DNA from: Mycobacterium sp. DL99
GTDB lineage: Bacteria > Actinomycetota > Actinomycetes > Mycobacteriales > Mycobacteriaceae
Assembly (NCBI RefSeq): GCF_004762045.1
Contig: NZ_SJOM01000007.1
Span: forward strand, 1,331,672-1,395,671
Direction: 5' to 3'
DNA length: 64,000 bases
Part shown: one piece after another, positions 54,487 to 63,855 of the stretch
Position numbering within the stretch: position 1 is the stretch's first letter
Layout: each line of letters starts with the position of its first letter
Made by a program: the position numbers and the translations under genes
The notes under the pieces: generated by a model
Databases searched by the model: none
The model's input: only the letters and a program-made list of their open reading frames with translations
What the model was told of the DNA's origin: nothing

Positions 54487-55718
54487 TTCGGCATTTCTGG
54501 GGCGCATTCAGCGAGGCGGCGGCGCAGGAAGACCTGCGCCGGCTCGGAACCGGCGGCTTCACCGTCAAGTGCGATGCGGTACCAGCGCCGGGCCTCTTCG
54601 AAGCGGCCCGCCCGGCGCAGCAGATCCGCACGGATCGGTGCCACCGCATTGGTCCGGGCCAGCCGCGGATCGCCGGCCACCTCGTCGAGGGCGGCCAGCC
54701 CGGCCGCGAAGCCGTCGCGAAAGCCAACGGCGAGTGCGCGATTGGCTCGAACGACGGGCGAGTCCGTCATCGCGACCAACTGGTCGTAAGCCAGACAGAT
54801 GGTGGCCCAGTCGGTGTGTTGCCAGGTGGGCGCGGTGGCATGCAGCGCCGCGATCACCGCTTGCGGAAGGTACGTGCCGGATGCTCCCTCGGCCAACCGC
54901 AACTGCTCCAGACCCCGCGCGATACGCCCCCGATCCCAATGGCTACGGTCCTGCTCATCCAGCGGGATCAACGCACCGCCCTCGTCCACCCGGGTGCGGC
55001 GGCGCGAATCATGCAGCAGCACAAGGGCGGAGAGTGCATGCGCGTCCCGATTGCCGGGCATCAACGCGCACAGTTCACCCGCCAGCCGCACCCCCTCGTC
55101 GCACAGCTCGTCGCGGATCGCCGACGGCCCACCGGTCGACCAGTAGCCCTCGGTGAACACCGAATAGATACAGCCGAGTACGTGCGGCGTGCGCTCCGCC
55201 AGAAGCTCCGGCGGCGGAACCCGCAGCGGGATGTTGGCTTTGCGAATCTTGTTCTTGGCGCGAGTGATCCGTTGCCCGACCGCGGTGTCGGATTGCAGCA
55301 GGGCGCGGGCGATCTCGGTGACGGTGAGCCCCGAGATCAGCCGCAGTGTCAGGGCCAGCTGCGAGCTGCGGTCCAGCGCGGGATGAGCGCAGGTGAACAT
55401 CATCCGCAGCTCGTCATCGCGCACCGGGTGCAGCTCCCCGTCACCGCCCGACGCGTTCACCTCCTCGTACACCGCTGCGAGTTCCTTTCCGGGACGGGCA
55501 GATTCACGCCGTAACCGGTCCAATGCCCGATTGCGGGCCACCGTGGTCAGCCACGCACCGGGATTGGCGGGCACGCCGTCGGCCGGCCATACCCGCAGTG
55601 CCTGCGCACAGGCCTCCTGGACGGCGTCCTCGGCCACCGAGAGATCGCCCGACCACCGTGCGAGCGCGGCAACGGCCGGGCCCCACTCGCGCCGAAAGAC
55701 GCCGTCCAGCTGGATCAT
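54474..55718 (-). CDS. ECF42-type RNA polymerase sigma factor with C-terminal TPR-like extension
   Basis: The product has 414 residues, more than twice a simple ECF factor. Regions 2 and 4 are in the first 180 residues (SVAEDAVQEACAQALRVWPA; LISGLTVTEIARALLQSDTA). A long helical extension follows with repeated helix pairs (RANRALAVGFRDGFAAGLAA, RADLLRRAGRFEEARRWYRI), like TPR repeats. This is the ECF42 layout, whose members lack an anti-sigma factor and are linked to DGPF proteins; such a gene lies just upstream. The extension is thought to be needed for activity. The trigger is unknown. Confidence 0.88.
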   Translation of the reverse strand: MIQLDGVFRREWGPAVAALARWSGDLSVAEDAVQEACAQALRVWPADGVPANPGAWLTTVARNRALDRLRRESARPGKELAAVYEEVNASGGDGELHPVRDDELRMMFTCAHPALDRSSQLALTLRLISGLTVTEIARALLQSDTAVGQRITRAKNKIRKANIPLRVPPPELLAERTPHVLGCIYSVFTEGYWSTGGPSAIRDELCDEGVRLAGELCALMPGNRDAHALSALVLLHDSRRRTRVDEGGALIPLDEQDRSHWDRGRIARGLEQLRLAEGASGTYLPQAVIAALHATAPTWQHTDWATICLAYDQLVAMTDSPVVRANRALAVGFRDGFAAGLAALDEVAGDPRLARTNAVAPIRADLLRRAGRFEEARRWYRIALDGEAAGSEPAQVFLRRRLAECAPEMPNGQL

Positions 55719-55724
55719 CGGCGA

Positions 55725-56420
55725 CTACAGGCCGGAAACCCCGGCCAACTGGCGGACCTCGATGGCTGACGCCGGAATCATCGACGCCAGCTTGACCGCT
55801 TCGTCGCGATCGGCGGCCCGCAGCACATAGAAGCCGTTGGCCACCTCGGCCCCTTCGATGTACGGCCCGTCGGTCAGCACCACCTTACCGTCGCGCACCC
55901 GCACGGTGGTTGCGGTCGACGGCGGATGCAGCGGCGCCCCGGCAAGGGTCTTGTCGCCGATGGTCTTGGCGAGTTCGCCGTGCTTGGCCGCCTGCTGGTT
56001 CCACTCGTCGGTGCCCGGCGTGTTGACGTCCTCGGGCGGCTCCAAGAGCAATGCCAGCCAATCGTTGCCCAGCGGCTGTTCGGGCGCTTGCCAATGGACC
56101 ATCGGCCACACCTCGACCGCACCGAACTGGGCGACCGGGATGTCGCGGGCCAACGCAAGGGCCTCATCGAGATTGTCGGCCTCGAACACGTAGTAGCCGC
56201 ACGCCACCTCGGCGCCCTCGGCGAACGGGCCGTCGGTGATCGTCGGATTGTCCGGCCCACCGGTGATGCGGGTGGCGGCGGCGGACTTGTCCAGCGCGTC
56301 GCCCGCCCGGATCGCCGCTGCCGCTTTGGCGTGGAAAGCCTGGAACGCGGCCATGCCCTCGGCCCGCTCGTCGGGTGCGAGTTCCACGTCTCGACTGATC
56401 AGTAGTGCGAAGTAATGCAT
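55725..56420 (-). CDS. Tandem YCII (DGPF) domain protein, partner of ECF42 sigma factor
   Basis: This 231-residue protein has two YCII-like domains. The first has TDGPFAEGAEVACGYYVFEAD near 62-82, the second TDGPYIEGAEVANGFYVL near 183-200. The DGPF/DGPY motif gives the family its name. Such proteins accompany ECF42 sigma factors and are their probable targets. Here the gene lies six bases upstream of the sigma gene. The YCII fold is a ferredoxin-like dimer with a possible active site Asp-His; no reaction is established. Confidence 0.88.
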   Translation of the reverse strand: MHYFALLISRDVELAPDERAEGMAAFQAFHAKAAAAIRAGDALDKSAAATRITGGPDNPTITDGPFAEGAEVACGYYVFEADNLDEALALARDIPVAQFGAVEVWPMVHWQAPEQPLGNDWLALLLEPPEDVNTPGTDEWNQQAAKHGELAKTIGDKTLAGAPLHPPSTATTVRVRDGKVVLTDGPYIEGAEVANGFYVLRAADRDEAVKLASMIPASAIEVRQLAGVSGL

Positions 56421-56524
56421 CGTCGTCTCCCGGTGTCAGCGAGTGAGAACCGTCTGTTCCACTCTCTACCTATTCGACGAACGACGGTGCCGGGATGCGA
56501 CAGGCCGCGCGAGATTGCTTCCGA

Positions 56525-57385
56525 CTACTTCTGCAGCGTGAACTGGTGGACGCTGATGTGACCCGAGGCGAAGTACTTCTGGCAGCCGTTGAGGTACTTG
56601 TCGTAGCGGTCGTAGACCTCCTGGCCCTGGATCGCGATGGCCTGGTCCTTATGGGCCTCGAGCGCGTCGGCCCAGATCTTGAGCGTCCGGACGTAGTGCG
56701 GGCCGATCTCCTGCAGCTGGGTGACCTTGAACCCGGCTTCGGTCGCTCGTTCCTCCTCCATCGACACCGAGGGCAACCGGCCGCCGGGGAAGATCTCGGT
56801 CATGATGAACCGGGCGAACCGGGCGTCTTCGAACGTCATGTGCAGGCCGAGCTTCTGGCCTTGGCGAAGGTCGAATCCGGTGATGTTGTGCAGCAACATG
56901 GTGCCGGCGTCGGGCAGCGAGTTGTAGGCCGTCTCGAAGAACGCCGGATAACGCTCGAATCCGAAATGCTCGAAGGCGCCGATCGACACGATGCGGTCGA
57001 CTTTGTCGTCGAATTCTTCCCAGCCCTGCAGGCGAACTTCGACATTGCGGTCGGTGGACACCTTGGAGAGCTTTTCGATGGCGTATTCACGCTGCTCGCC
57101 ACTCAGTGTCAGACCGATGACATTGACGTCGTACTTCTCGATTGCCCGCGCCATGCACGCGCCCCAGCCGCAGCCGATGTCCAGCAGCGTCATCCCCGGT
57201 TCGAGGCCCAGCTTGCCCAGCGCCAGATCGAACTTCGCGATCTGGGCCTCGTCGCCGGTCATGTCCTCGCGCTCGAAATAGCCGCACGTATAACCCATCG
57301 TGGGGCCTAGAAACAGTTCGTAGAATTCATTGGAAATGTCGTAGATCGACTGGAGTTCTTCATATTTCGGTGTCAATTTGGACAT
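56525..57385 (-). CDS. Cyclopropane mycolic acid synthase-family methyltransferase
   Basis: This 286-residue SAM methyltransferase begins MSKLTPKYEELQSIYDISNE. It has MTLLDIGCGWGACMARAIEK (SAM loop), GWEEFDDKVDRIVSIGAFEHFG and FIMTEIFPGGRLPS, shared by CmaA, PcaA, MmaA and UmaA. They act on double bonds in meromycolate chains carried by AcpM, forming cyclopropanes, methyl branches or hydroxyls. I cannot tell which. It lies where M. tuberculosis has the mmaA cluster. Confidence 0.9.
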   Translation of the reverse strand: MSKLTPKYEELQSIYDISNEFYELFLGPTMGYTCGYFEREDMTGDEAQIAKFDLALGKLGLEPGMTLLDIGCGWGACMARAIEKYDVNVIGLTLSGEQREYAIEKLSKVSTDRNVEVRLQGWEEFDDKVDRIVSIGAFEHFGFERYPAFFETAYNSLPDAGTMLLHNITGFDLRQGQKLGLHMTFEDARFARFIMTEIFPGGRLPSVSMEEERATEAGFKVTQLQEIGPHYVRTLKIWADALEAHKDQAIAIQGQEVYDRYDKYLNGCQKYFASGHISVHQFTLQK

Positions 57386-57569
57386 ATTCGATATGCTCCA
57401 AGCTGTAGAGTTCTCCCCGCGAATCTCAGGGTACCGCAGGTCACTACCGCGGGCCTGTTGTCGCCACCGTCAATCAATTTCGTCGGCAAACAAATTTTGC
57501 CTGATACGCGATAATTTGTCGGTCGGTGCCTGCGGAAATGCACCGGCCGCGCTTCGTTAGCGAAGGAAA

Positions 57570-58448
57570 TTAAGCGGCGACATGCAGGGTGAACTGGTTG
57601 ACGTCGATGTACCCGGTCCGGAAGCTGCTCGCGCAACCCGTCAGGTAGCGCATGTACCGGTCGTAGACCTCCTGCGATTGGATCGCGACGGCCTCCTCGC
57701 GGCGTTCCTCCAAGTTGGCTGCCCAGATGTCGAGGGTGCGCGCATAGTGCGACTGCAGCGACTGCCGCCGGGTGAGGGTGAACGTGGCCCGCGCGGAGTG
57801 CTCCTCGACCATCTCGATCGACGGCAGTCGCCCACCGGGGAAGATCTCGGTCACCATGAACTTGACGAACCGGGCGAACTCGAACGACAACGGCATCCCG
57901 CGGTCGATGATCTGCTGTGGTTTCAATCCGGTGATCGTGTGCAGAAGCATCACGCCGTCGGCGGGCAGGGCGTCGTGGGCGAAGCGGAAGAAGTCGTCAT
58001 AGCGGTCGTGGCCGAAATGTTCGAACGCGCCGATCGAGACGATGCGATCCACCGGCTCGTCGAACTCTTCCCAGCCCGCCAGTAGCACCCGCTTGGTGCG
58101 TGGGCTGTCGGATTCGTCGAACAGCTGTCGCACGTAGGTCGCCTGGTTCCGGCTGAGCGTGAGGCCGACGACGTTGACGTCGTAGCGTTCGATCGCGCGC
58201 ATAACCGTTGCGCCCCAACCGCATCCGACGTCGAGCAGGGTCATCCCCGGTCGGAGGCCGAGCTTGCCCAACGCGAGGTCGACCTTCGCCAACTGGGCTT
58301 CCTGCAGCGACATGTCGTCGCGTTCGAAGTACGCGCAGCTGTATGTCCTGGTCGGATCCAGGAACAGGGCGAAGAAATCGTCGGACAGGTCGTAATGGGC
58401 TTGTACGTCGTCGAAATGGGGTTTGAGTTGCTCCGGTTGTTTTGCCAT
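57570..58448 (-). CDS. mmaA2: Cyclopropane mycolic acid synthase-family methyltransferase, MmaA2/PcaA-like
   Basis: The 292-residue product starts KQPEQLKPHFDDVQAHYDLS and shares with M. tuberculosis MmaA2 (from memory) stretches such as MLLHTITG, IEMVEEHSA, TLTRRQSLQ and YIDVNQFTL. SAM-binding MTLLDVGCGWGATVMRAIER is intact. MmaA2 makes cis-cyclopropane rings in mycolates. The paralogue downstream is 184 bases away and about half identical by eye, consistent with an old duplication. The exact specificity is inferred. Confidence 0.85.
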   Translation of the reverse strand: MAKQPEQLKPHFDDVQAHYDLSDDFFALFLDPTRTYSCAYFERDDMSLQEAQLAKVDLALGKLGLRPGMTLLDVGCGWGATVMRAIERYDVNVVGLTLSRNQATYVRQLFDESDSPRTKRVLLAGWEEFDEPVDRIVSIGAFEHFGHDRYDDFFRFAHDALPADGVMLLHTITGLKPQQIIDRGMPLSFEFARFVKFMVTEIFPGGRLPSIEMVEEHSARATFTLTRRQSLQSHYARTLDIWAANLEERREEAVAIQSQEVYDRYMRYLTGCASSFRTGYIDVNQFTLHVAA

Positions 58449-58609
58449 GCGGCACCTATCGGGAGGAGGCCCACTGGCGAGAGCTGCGCTATGCCACTTC
58501 TTGACCTAGCCGCCCCCCCAGGCTGCTTCCAATGAAGCGTAGAGGCAGTTCGGCCAGCTACCGAGCTTTCCGGTGCCCGGCAAAGCAATTAACGTTGAAG
58601 ATGCAGAGA

Positions 58610-59536
58610 TCAGGTGGCAATGGCGAAGTTCGTCTTGAGCTCGCCGACGATCTCGTCCCACACGGGTTCGGGGAGCTCATGGCCCATGCCGTCGATCAAC
58701 ACGAGGCGGGCACCGGCGATCGCGCGGGCCACCGCACGGCCCCCGAACGGGCGCATCAGCCGGTCTGAGCGACCGTGGATCACCACGGTCGGCACACTGA
58801 TCCGCTTGTCGTGGTGGCGCAGGCTGCCGCTGCCGAGGATGGCATCGAAATGCCTGGCGATCCCGGCCGGGTAGTAGACGCGGTCGTACAGCTCGGCGGC
58901 CTGGGCCCTGATCTCCTCCTCCGGAGTCGGATAGCCGGGGCTGCCGTTGATCCTGCTGATCCGAACGGCGTTGTCGATGATGGCTTCTCGCGATGAACTG
59001 GCGGGCGGGCCGGTGATCACCGACAGCAGCTGCTTGATGCCGGGCGGTGGCAGCAGCGGCTGGTTGTTGCTGGAGAAGATCACCGCCAGTGTCCTGGTGC
59101 GCTGTGCGTACCGGGAGGCGAACACCTGGGCGATCATCCCGCCCATCGAGCCGCCGACGATGTGGGCGGTGTCGATGTTGAGGTGATCGAGCAGGGCGGC
59201 AGCATCATCTGCGACATCTTCGAGCGTGTAGACCGACGGGCTGCGCAGGCCCAGAAACGACCGGGCCATCCGCAGCGGCAGCGGGGAGTCCACCCGCTTG
59301 CCGGACAGCTTCGTGGACAGGCCGACGTCGCGGTTGTCGTACCGGATGACCCGCAAACCCTGGTTGACCAGCTTTTCGCAGAAACCTGTGCGCCACAACA
59401 GCATCTGCGCGCCCAAACCCATGATCAGCAGCACGGCCGGATCGTTCGGGTCACCCATGTCCTCGTAGTAGAGGTCGACGTCGCCGGGTTCGGCGGACGA
59501 CTTGGCGAACCCGGTCCGCACCCTCATCCCGGCCAC
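58610..59536 (-). CDS. lipG: Alpha/beta hydrolase (LipG-like)
   Basis: The 308-residue hydrolase from a GTG has the nucleophile elbow GGSMGGMIAQVFA near 128-140, VVIHGRSDRLM with the acid, and GMGHELPE with the His near 289. It matches M. tuberculosis Rv0646c (lipG) in place, next to the mycolate methyltransferases. Substrate may be a thioester or lipid. It begins immediately after the ABC1 kinase stop, so the two are coupled. Confidence 0.88.
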   Translation of the reverse strand: MAGMRVRTGFAKSSAEPGDVDLYYEDMGDPNDPAVLLIMGLGAQMLLWRTGFCEKLVNQGLRVIRYDNRDVGLSTKLSGKRVDSPLPLRMARSFLGLRSPSVYTLEDVADDAAALLDHLNIDTAHIVGGSMGGMIAQVFASRYAQRTRTLAVIFSSNNQPLLPPPGIKQLLSVITGPPASSSREAIIDNAVRISRINGSPGYPTPEEEIRAQAAELYDRVYYPAGIARHFDAILGSGSLRHHDKRISVPTVVIHGRSDRLMRPFGGRAVARAIAGARLVLIDGMGHELPEPVWDEIVGELKTNFAIAT

Positions 59537-60904
59537 TCAGGCCTCGTTCCCGTCGGCATTGTCTTTGTGTTCGCGGCCGATATCCACCATGAAGTTCGCG
59601 AAGTACCCGGTGAGCTGGGGGTCGTTCATCATCTGCCACTTCGGCGCCAGCAGCTTCATGTAGCGCTCGACATAGAGGAACTGCTTGCCGATGAGCACCA
59701 GTTCGCGTGGCAGTTTGACGTCGTAGGCATCCGCCAGTGCCGAGAGTTGCTTGCCGATTTCGGCGTAGGACATATCGCCGAGCGACTTCATCGTGAGGGG
59801 GGTAGCGAACTTCTCCAGGTCCTTGGCGGCCTCCGCCTCGGGTTTCACCGTTCCCACGGCTCCCATCAGCACCACGATCTTGCCCGCTGCCGCATGATCC
59901 TTCTTGACCAGCAGTGCAAACACGAGCTCGCGCAACAACCATCGGGTACGCGGGTCGATGCGGCCCATGATGCCGAAGTCGAAGAACACGATCTTGCCGT
60001 CGTCGTCGACGTAGAGGTTGCCCGCGTGCAGATCGCCGTGGAACAGGCCGTGTTTGAGGCCGCCCTCGAACACGCTGAACAACAGGGCCTTGACCAGCTC
60101 GGTGCCGTCGAAGCCCTTCTTGCGGATCGCGGCCACGTCGTCGATACGGACCCCGGTGACCCGCTCCATCGTCAGCACCCGCGGGCTGGTCAGGTCCCAA
60201 TACACCTGCGGTACCCGGATGTTCTCGCCCAGCGGAGAGGCGTGCATGTGTGACACCCAGGCGTCCATCGACTGGGCCTCCAGCCGGAAGTCGAGCTCCT
60301 CGGCGAGATTGTCGGCGAAGTCGGCGACCACGTCCTGCGCCGACAGCCGGCGGCCCAGCTTGGCCAGTTCCACCAGTTGGGCGCCACGCTTGAGGATCTG
60401 CAGGTCCGCGGCGACGCGGCGGCGGATCCCCGGGCGCTGGATCTTGACCACCACCTCCTCGCCACTGTGCAGCGTGGCGAAGTGCACCTGCGCGATCGAG
60501 GCGGAGGCGAACGGCTTCTCGTCGAAACTCTTGAACAGGTTCGTCGGCTCGTCGCCGAGTTCCTCGACGAACAGCCTGTGCACCTCATCGGTGTCGGCCG
60601 GCGGCACCCGGTCGAGCAGGCTGCGGAATTCGCGGCTCAGCGGCTCACCGAAGGCGCCGGGGCTGGACGCAATGATCTGGCCGAACTTGACGTACGTGGG
60701 ACCCAGATCAGAGAAGGTCTGCGGCACCTGCTTGATGATCTTCTGCTGCAGCGACCCTTTGCCGAACATGTTGGCGGCGACCCGGACTCCGGTGCGGGTG
60801 ATTTGCCATCCGGTGGCCCCGATTCGGGCGGCCTCCACGGGCAACGGCACCCGACTCAACCTGGCGACCTCGCGGTGCTTGGTTTTCGGCGGCGTAGTGC
60901 TCAT
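59537..60904 (-). CDS. ABC1/UbiB-family atypical kinase
   Basis: The 455-residue protein has the family motifs TYVKFGQIIASSPGAFGEPL (KxGQ), the Ala-rich loop ASASIAQVHFA, GEEVVVKIQRPGIRRRVAAD and LFHGDLHAGNLYVDDDGK with FFDFGIMGR. UbiB proteins are atypical ATPases that help in quinone or lipid handling at membranes; mycobacterial roles are unknown. Matches Rv0647c in place. It precedes lipG in one operon. Confidence 0.9.
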   Translation of the reverse strand: MSTTPPKTKHREVARLSRVPLPVEAARIGATGWQITRTGVRVAANMFGKGSLQQKIIKQVPQTFSDLGPTYVKFGQIIASSPGAFGEPLSREFRSLLDRVPPADTDEVHRLFVEELGDEPTNLFKSFDEKPFASASIAQVHFATLHSGEEVVVKIQRPGIRRRVAADLQILKRGAQLVELAKLGRRLSAQDVVADFADNLAEELDFRLEAQSMDAWVSHMHASPLGENIRVPQVYWDLTSPRVLTMERVTGVRIDDVAAIRKKGFDGTELVKALLFSVFEGGLKHGLFHGDLHAGNLYVDDDGKIVFFDFGIMGRIDPRTRWLLRELVFALLVKKDHAAAGKIVVLMGAVGTVKPEAEAAKDLEKFATPLTMKSLGDMSYAEIGKQLSALADAYDVKLPRELVLIGKQFLYVERYMKLLAPKWQMMNDPQLTGYFANFMVDIGREHKDNADGNEA

Positions 60905-60956
60905 AGCTGCAGTGTCTCAAAGGCCACCGTGCGCCCGAAAACATCTGTGCCGTGAG

Positions 60957-61964
60957 TCACACCGACGCAAACCTTTCTTCGATCTCTTCGCGGCTCAGAA
61001 CCGGGTCGCTCCCGGGTACGTAAGTGGGCTCGGTATGAGGGATGGTGGTGCCTGCGGCGACGCGTTTCTGCGCTGCCCGGAACTCCAAGGTGGGGCCCGC
61101 CGCGGTGTGTAGTCCATTGATGATCGACCACACCATGGCGCGCCGGCCCGCGCGCTCGATCGGGTTCGGATCGGTGTGCCCGATCAGCTGTTTGGCCCAC
61201 TTCGGCATGGTGTCACGGATCGCCCAGTCCACGGCGCTCTGTGGCATCGGCAGGTTGGGGCCGGTGGCCATCGCGGCCCCGTGGGTGAGCGCCAACTTGG
61301 GCAGGTAGGAGTGTAGGCAGTCCAGCGTCTCGGCCTTGGTTTCCGGCAGGTCGGTGCCACCCAACGCCTGTCCGACGCGGATGAACTCCTGGTAGTAGCG
61401 GTCAAGTTTCTTACCGCGTAACGGGTTCGGATGGTAGATCTCGTGCGCGGTGGCCAGCCCCCACACCACGGTCGCGTAATTCCAGCGCAGCCAGTCCGGA
61501 TCGTCGGCGTCATAGGCCGCGCCGTCGGGGCGGGTGCCCTTGATGGTGTGGTGCATGGCGCGCACGGTCTTGGCCACCCGTTCGGCGGTTTCGGTATTGC
61601 CGTAGGCGGTGCCGATGAAGAACGCGATGGAGTGGCCCAGTCGCACCGCTGCGCCCTGCGGGTCGATCTGAGGTACTCCGGCCCCGGTTGCATCGCCGTT
61701 TTCGTCGCGCTTGACCAGGCGCGAATGGTGCATGCCCATCCAGTAGATGGACGGATCGAGGCGCTCGATGTAGGCCGCGCACTGCAGACCAAAGATCAAC
61801 GCCTCGGTGTGGGAGTGGACATGCCAGACGGCGCTGCCCGGGCCGAACCACCCCGGATCGCCTGCCGGCCCGGCGAACTCCATGCCACGGAAGTAGTGCT
61901 GACGAATGTCCTTGTCGAACTTCCGCTGCAGCATCTGCTCGAGCACCTGGTGCGGCATGTCCAC
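60957..61964 (-). CDS. MpaB/rubber-oxygenase-like protein (DUF2236)
   Basis: The 335-residue protein has the DUF2236 layout: QHYFRGMEFAGPAGDPGWF, HSHTEALIFGLQ, LGHSIAFFIGTAYG, then WNYATVVWGLATAHEIYH with conserved His. The group includes latex-clearing oxygenases and fungal MpaB. These haem or metal-dependent enzymes cut long isoprenoid or acyl chains, and mycobacteria have many. It is divergent from a TetR gene 76 bases away, which probably controls it. Confidence 0.82.
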   Translation of the reverse strand: MDMPHQVLEQMLQRKFDKDIRQHYFRGMEFAGPAGDPGWFGPGSAVWHVHSHTEALIFGLQCAAYIERLDPSIYWMGMHHSRLVKRDENGDATGAGVPQIDPQGAAVRLGHSIAFFIGTAYGNTETAERVAKTVRAMHHTIKGTRPDGAAYDADDPDWLRWNYATVVWGLATAHEIYHPNPLRGKKLDRYYQEFIRVGQALGGTDLPETKAETLDCLHSYLPKLALTHGAAMATGPNLPMPQSAVDWAIRDTMPKWAKQLIGHTDPNPIERAGRRAMVWSIINGLHTAAGPTLEFRAAQKRVAAGTTIPHTEPTYVPGSDPVLSREEIEERFASV

Positions 61965-61977
61965 CGTGGACCCCCTT

Positions 61978-61997
61978 CTGGTTACGTCTGTAGCCAG
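61978..61997. promoter_or_regulatory. Candidate TetR operator between MpaB-like and tetR genes
   Basis: CTGGTTAC and GTAGCCAG form an inverted repeat with one mismatch in eight and a 4-base spacer. A third related half, TGACCAG, lies near 62019. The position, between divergent starts, fits a TetR site. Confidence 0.5.
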
Positions 61998-62040
61998 AAT
62001 ACATTTTGGGTACGGGTGTGACCAGACTTAGGCTGAGGGA

Positions 62041-62640
62041 ATGTCCAGTCCTACGCGATGGGCCGGCGTGCCGCTGACGGACCGCCGCGCCGAACGCCGC
62101 GCACTGCTCGTCGACGCGGCGTTCCGGCTGTTCGGGGACGGTGGGGAAGCCGCGACCTCGGTGCGCTCGGTCTGCCGCGAATGTGGCCTCAACACCCGCT
62201 ACTTCTACGAGAGCTTCGCCGACACCGACGACCTGCTCGGTGCGGTGTACGACCAGGTGAACGCGGCCCTGGCGGCCGATGTCGACGCCGCGATGGCCGG
62301 GGCCGGGGACTCGGTGCCGGCCCGAACCCGGGCCGGAATCGCCGCCGTACTGGGCTTCAGTTCGGCCGACCCGCGTCGGGGCCGGGTGCTGTTCACCGAC
62401 GCCAGGGCCAACCCGGTGCTGGCGGCGCGGCGCGCGGCCACCCAGGACCTGTTGCGCGAGGCCGTGCTGTCCGAGGGGGGCCGGCTCAATCCGGGTTCGG
62501 ACCCGGTCGCCGCCCAGGTCGGCGCGGCCATGTACACGGGGGCGATGGCCGAGCTTGCCCAGCAGTGGCTGGGTGGGAACCTGGGCGACGACCTTGAGGC
62601 CGTGGTGGATTACGCGCTACGGCTGGTCCTGGGCCGCTGA
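62041..62640 (+). CDS. TetR family transcriptional regulator
   Basis: The 199-residue protein has an N-terminal TetR helix-turn-helix (LVDAAFRLFGDGGEAATSVR, then CGLNTRYFYESFADTDDLLG) and a helical ligand domain. The ligand is unknown. It is divergent from the MpaB-like oxygenase, and is the most likely regulator of it. Confidence 0.88.
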   Translation: MSSPTRWAGVPLTDRRAERRALLVDAAFRLFGDGGEAATSVRSVCRECGLNTRYFYESFADTDDLLGAVYDQVNAALAADVDAAMAGAGDSVPARTRAGIAAVLGFSSADPRRGRVLFTDARANPVLAARRAATQDLLREAVLSEGGRLNPGSDPVAAQVGAAMYTGAMAELAQQWLGGNLGDDLEAVVDYALRLVLGR

Positions 62641-62653
62641 TTGCTCAGATCCA

Positions 62654-63253
62654 TCAGACTTCGGCGGGCCGCCAGCGCTTGATCCACTCGGTCTCGGGCC
62701 ACTGCTCCTCGGCGGCCAGCAATTCGTACATCGTTGCGCGGTCGATGGATTCGCGGATGATGTCGGCATGCCCGGCGTGCCGGCAGAGTTCCTCGATCAG
62801 GTGCATGGCCACCCACCGCACCGACCAGTGGTCGACGTCTTGGGGGAACCACGGCACGTCATGGGGGACCGGGACCGCGGTGTCCAGATCCCGTTCGGCG
62901 AAAACCCGCAGCGTCTCGGCATTCTGGGCCTTGAACGCCTCGAGTAGACCGGCGAGGGTCTCGTCGTCACGCATGACGTGCAGATCGGCGTAGTCGGCCG
63001 CCTGTTCCTCGAACGGACGGGGATCCGGCGGCGGGAACTGCGGTGCATACTCGGCGCGGTCGGCCCAGCCCTTCTGTACGGCGGTGACGTGCTTGATCAG
63101 ACCGCCGACCGACAGCGCGCTGACCGACGGGGTTGACCGCGCCTGCTCATCGGTGAGGCCGTGCGCCACCGCTAAGAAGGCGTTCTGCTGAAAGGCGACG
63201 AAATCGATCAGGGTCTGACGTTCGTCGCCGGCGGGTGGGGGCATTCCTGGCAT
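62654..63253 (-). CDS. DinB/DUF664 family protein
   Basis: The 199-residue helical protein has LSVGGLIKHVTAVQKGW and HLIEELCRHAGHADIIRES, whose histidines make the metal site of the DinB_2/DUF664 group. Such proteins include thiol S-transferases that use mycothiol. The substrate is unknown. It lies 13 bases downstream of a second DinB-like gene, with which it probably forms an operon. Confidence 0.82.
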   Translation of the reverse strand: MPGMPPPAGDERQTLIDFVAFQQNAFLAVAHGLTDEQARSTPSVSALSVGGLIKHVTAVQKGWADRAEYAPQFPPPDPRPFEEQAADYADLHVMRDDETLAGLLEAFKAQNAETLRVFAERDLDTAVPVPHDVPWFPQDVDHWSVRWVAMHLIEELCRHAGHADIIRESIDRATMYELLAAEEQWPETEWIKRWRPAEV

Positions 63254-63266
63254 GGCTCAGTTCTCC

Positions 63267-63794
63267 TCAGCTGTTGTGGGTCGTTTGGTTGGAGTGCACG
63301 TAAAGGTCACGGATGCAGGCGATTTCGGCGCCGTGGTGGATTACCTCCCGGTTGATGTGCAGAACAAGTACGGCCATCGGCTCATCGCCGTAGTGCCCCT
63401 CCGCGGGCCCGCACGGCTTCTTCAGGTCATCGTCGTCGAGGTTTCTGACCCCGTCGATCCAATGTCGGTAGGCGTCGTCGAGTTGTTTAAGGGCCGTGGC
63501 CGCATCGGTGGCGTAAGGCCAGGACTCGTAGTCAGCCGGCGGCCCGCCGAAGTGCGAGTGGTTGCGCATCGCGAACACCCCGACGATCACGTGCGCCAGG
63601 CGCCACGCGATGGTGGTGAACGGTTCCGGTTGTGGCGGTGGATAACTGAAGTCGACAGCGCCGTCGGGGTGAACAGTCCAGCAGTCTTTGACCGGTGCCC
63701 AGAAGTACTCGTCGTCGGTCAGGCCGTCCAGACGCGGCCTGAGTTGATGGGTCCAATGGAAGTCCAGTTGGTCGGCGAGGAGGTTTGTCCACAT
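63267..63794 (-). CDS. DinB superfamily protein
   Basis: The 175-residue protein begins MWTNLLADQLDFHWTHQLRP and has TIAWRLAHVIVGVFAMRNHS and VLHINREVIHHGAEIACIRD with metal-ligand histidines of the DinB fold. First gene of a two-gene unit, divergent from a WYL-type regulator across a palindrome. Confidence 0.85.
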   Translation of the reverse strand: MWTNLLADQLDFHWTHQLRPRLDGLTDDEYFWAPVKDCWTVHPDGAVDFSYPPPQPEPFTTIAWRLAHVIVGVFAMRNHSHFGGPPADYESWPYATDAATALKQLDDAYRHWIDGVRNLDDDDLKKPCGPAEGHYGDEPMAVLVLHINREVIHHGAEIACIRDLYVHSNQTTHNS

Positions 63795-63815
63795 AGGACT
63801 ACCGTTTCATGCATA

Positions 63816-63834
63816 TAGGACCGATTCGGTCCTA
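63816..63834. promoter_or_regulatory. Perfect 19-bp palindrome in divergent promoter
   Basis: TAGGACCGA and TCGGTCCTA form perfect 9-bp arms around one T, midway between the dinB-like start and the regulator start. It is the likely operator of the regulator at 63856 and could control both directions. Confidence 0.75.
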
Positions 63835-63855
63835 AAAGTGCGGCACACTTCTTGC

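Noticed and set aside
59162..60253. 363-codon frame antisense to lipG and the ABC1 kinase
   Set aside because: It overlaps two clear genes on the other strand and has shadow composition.
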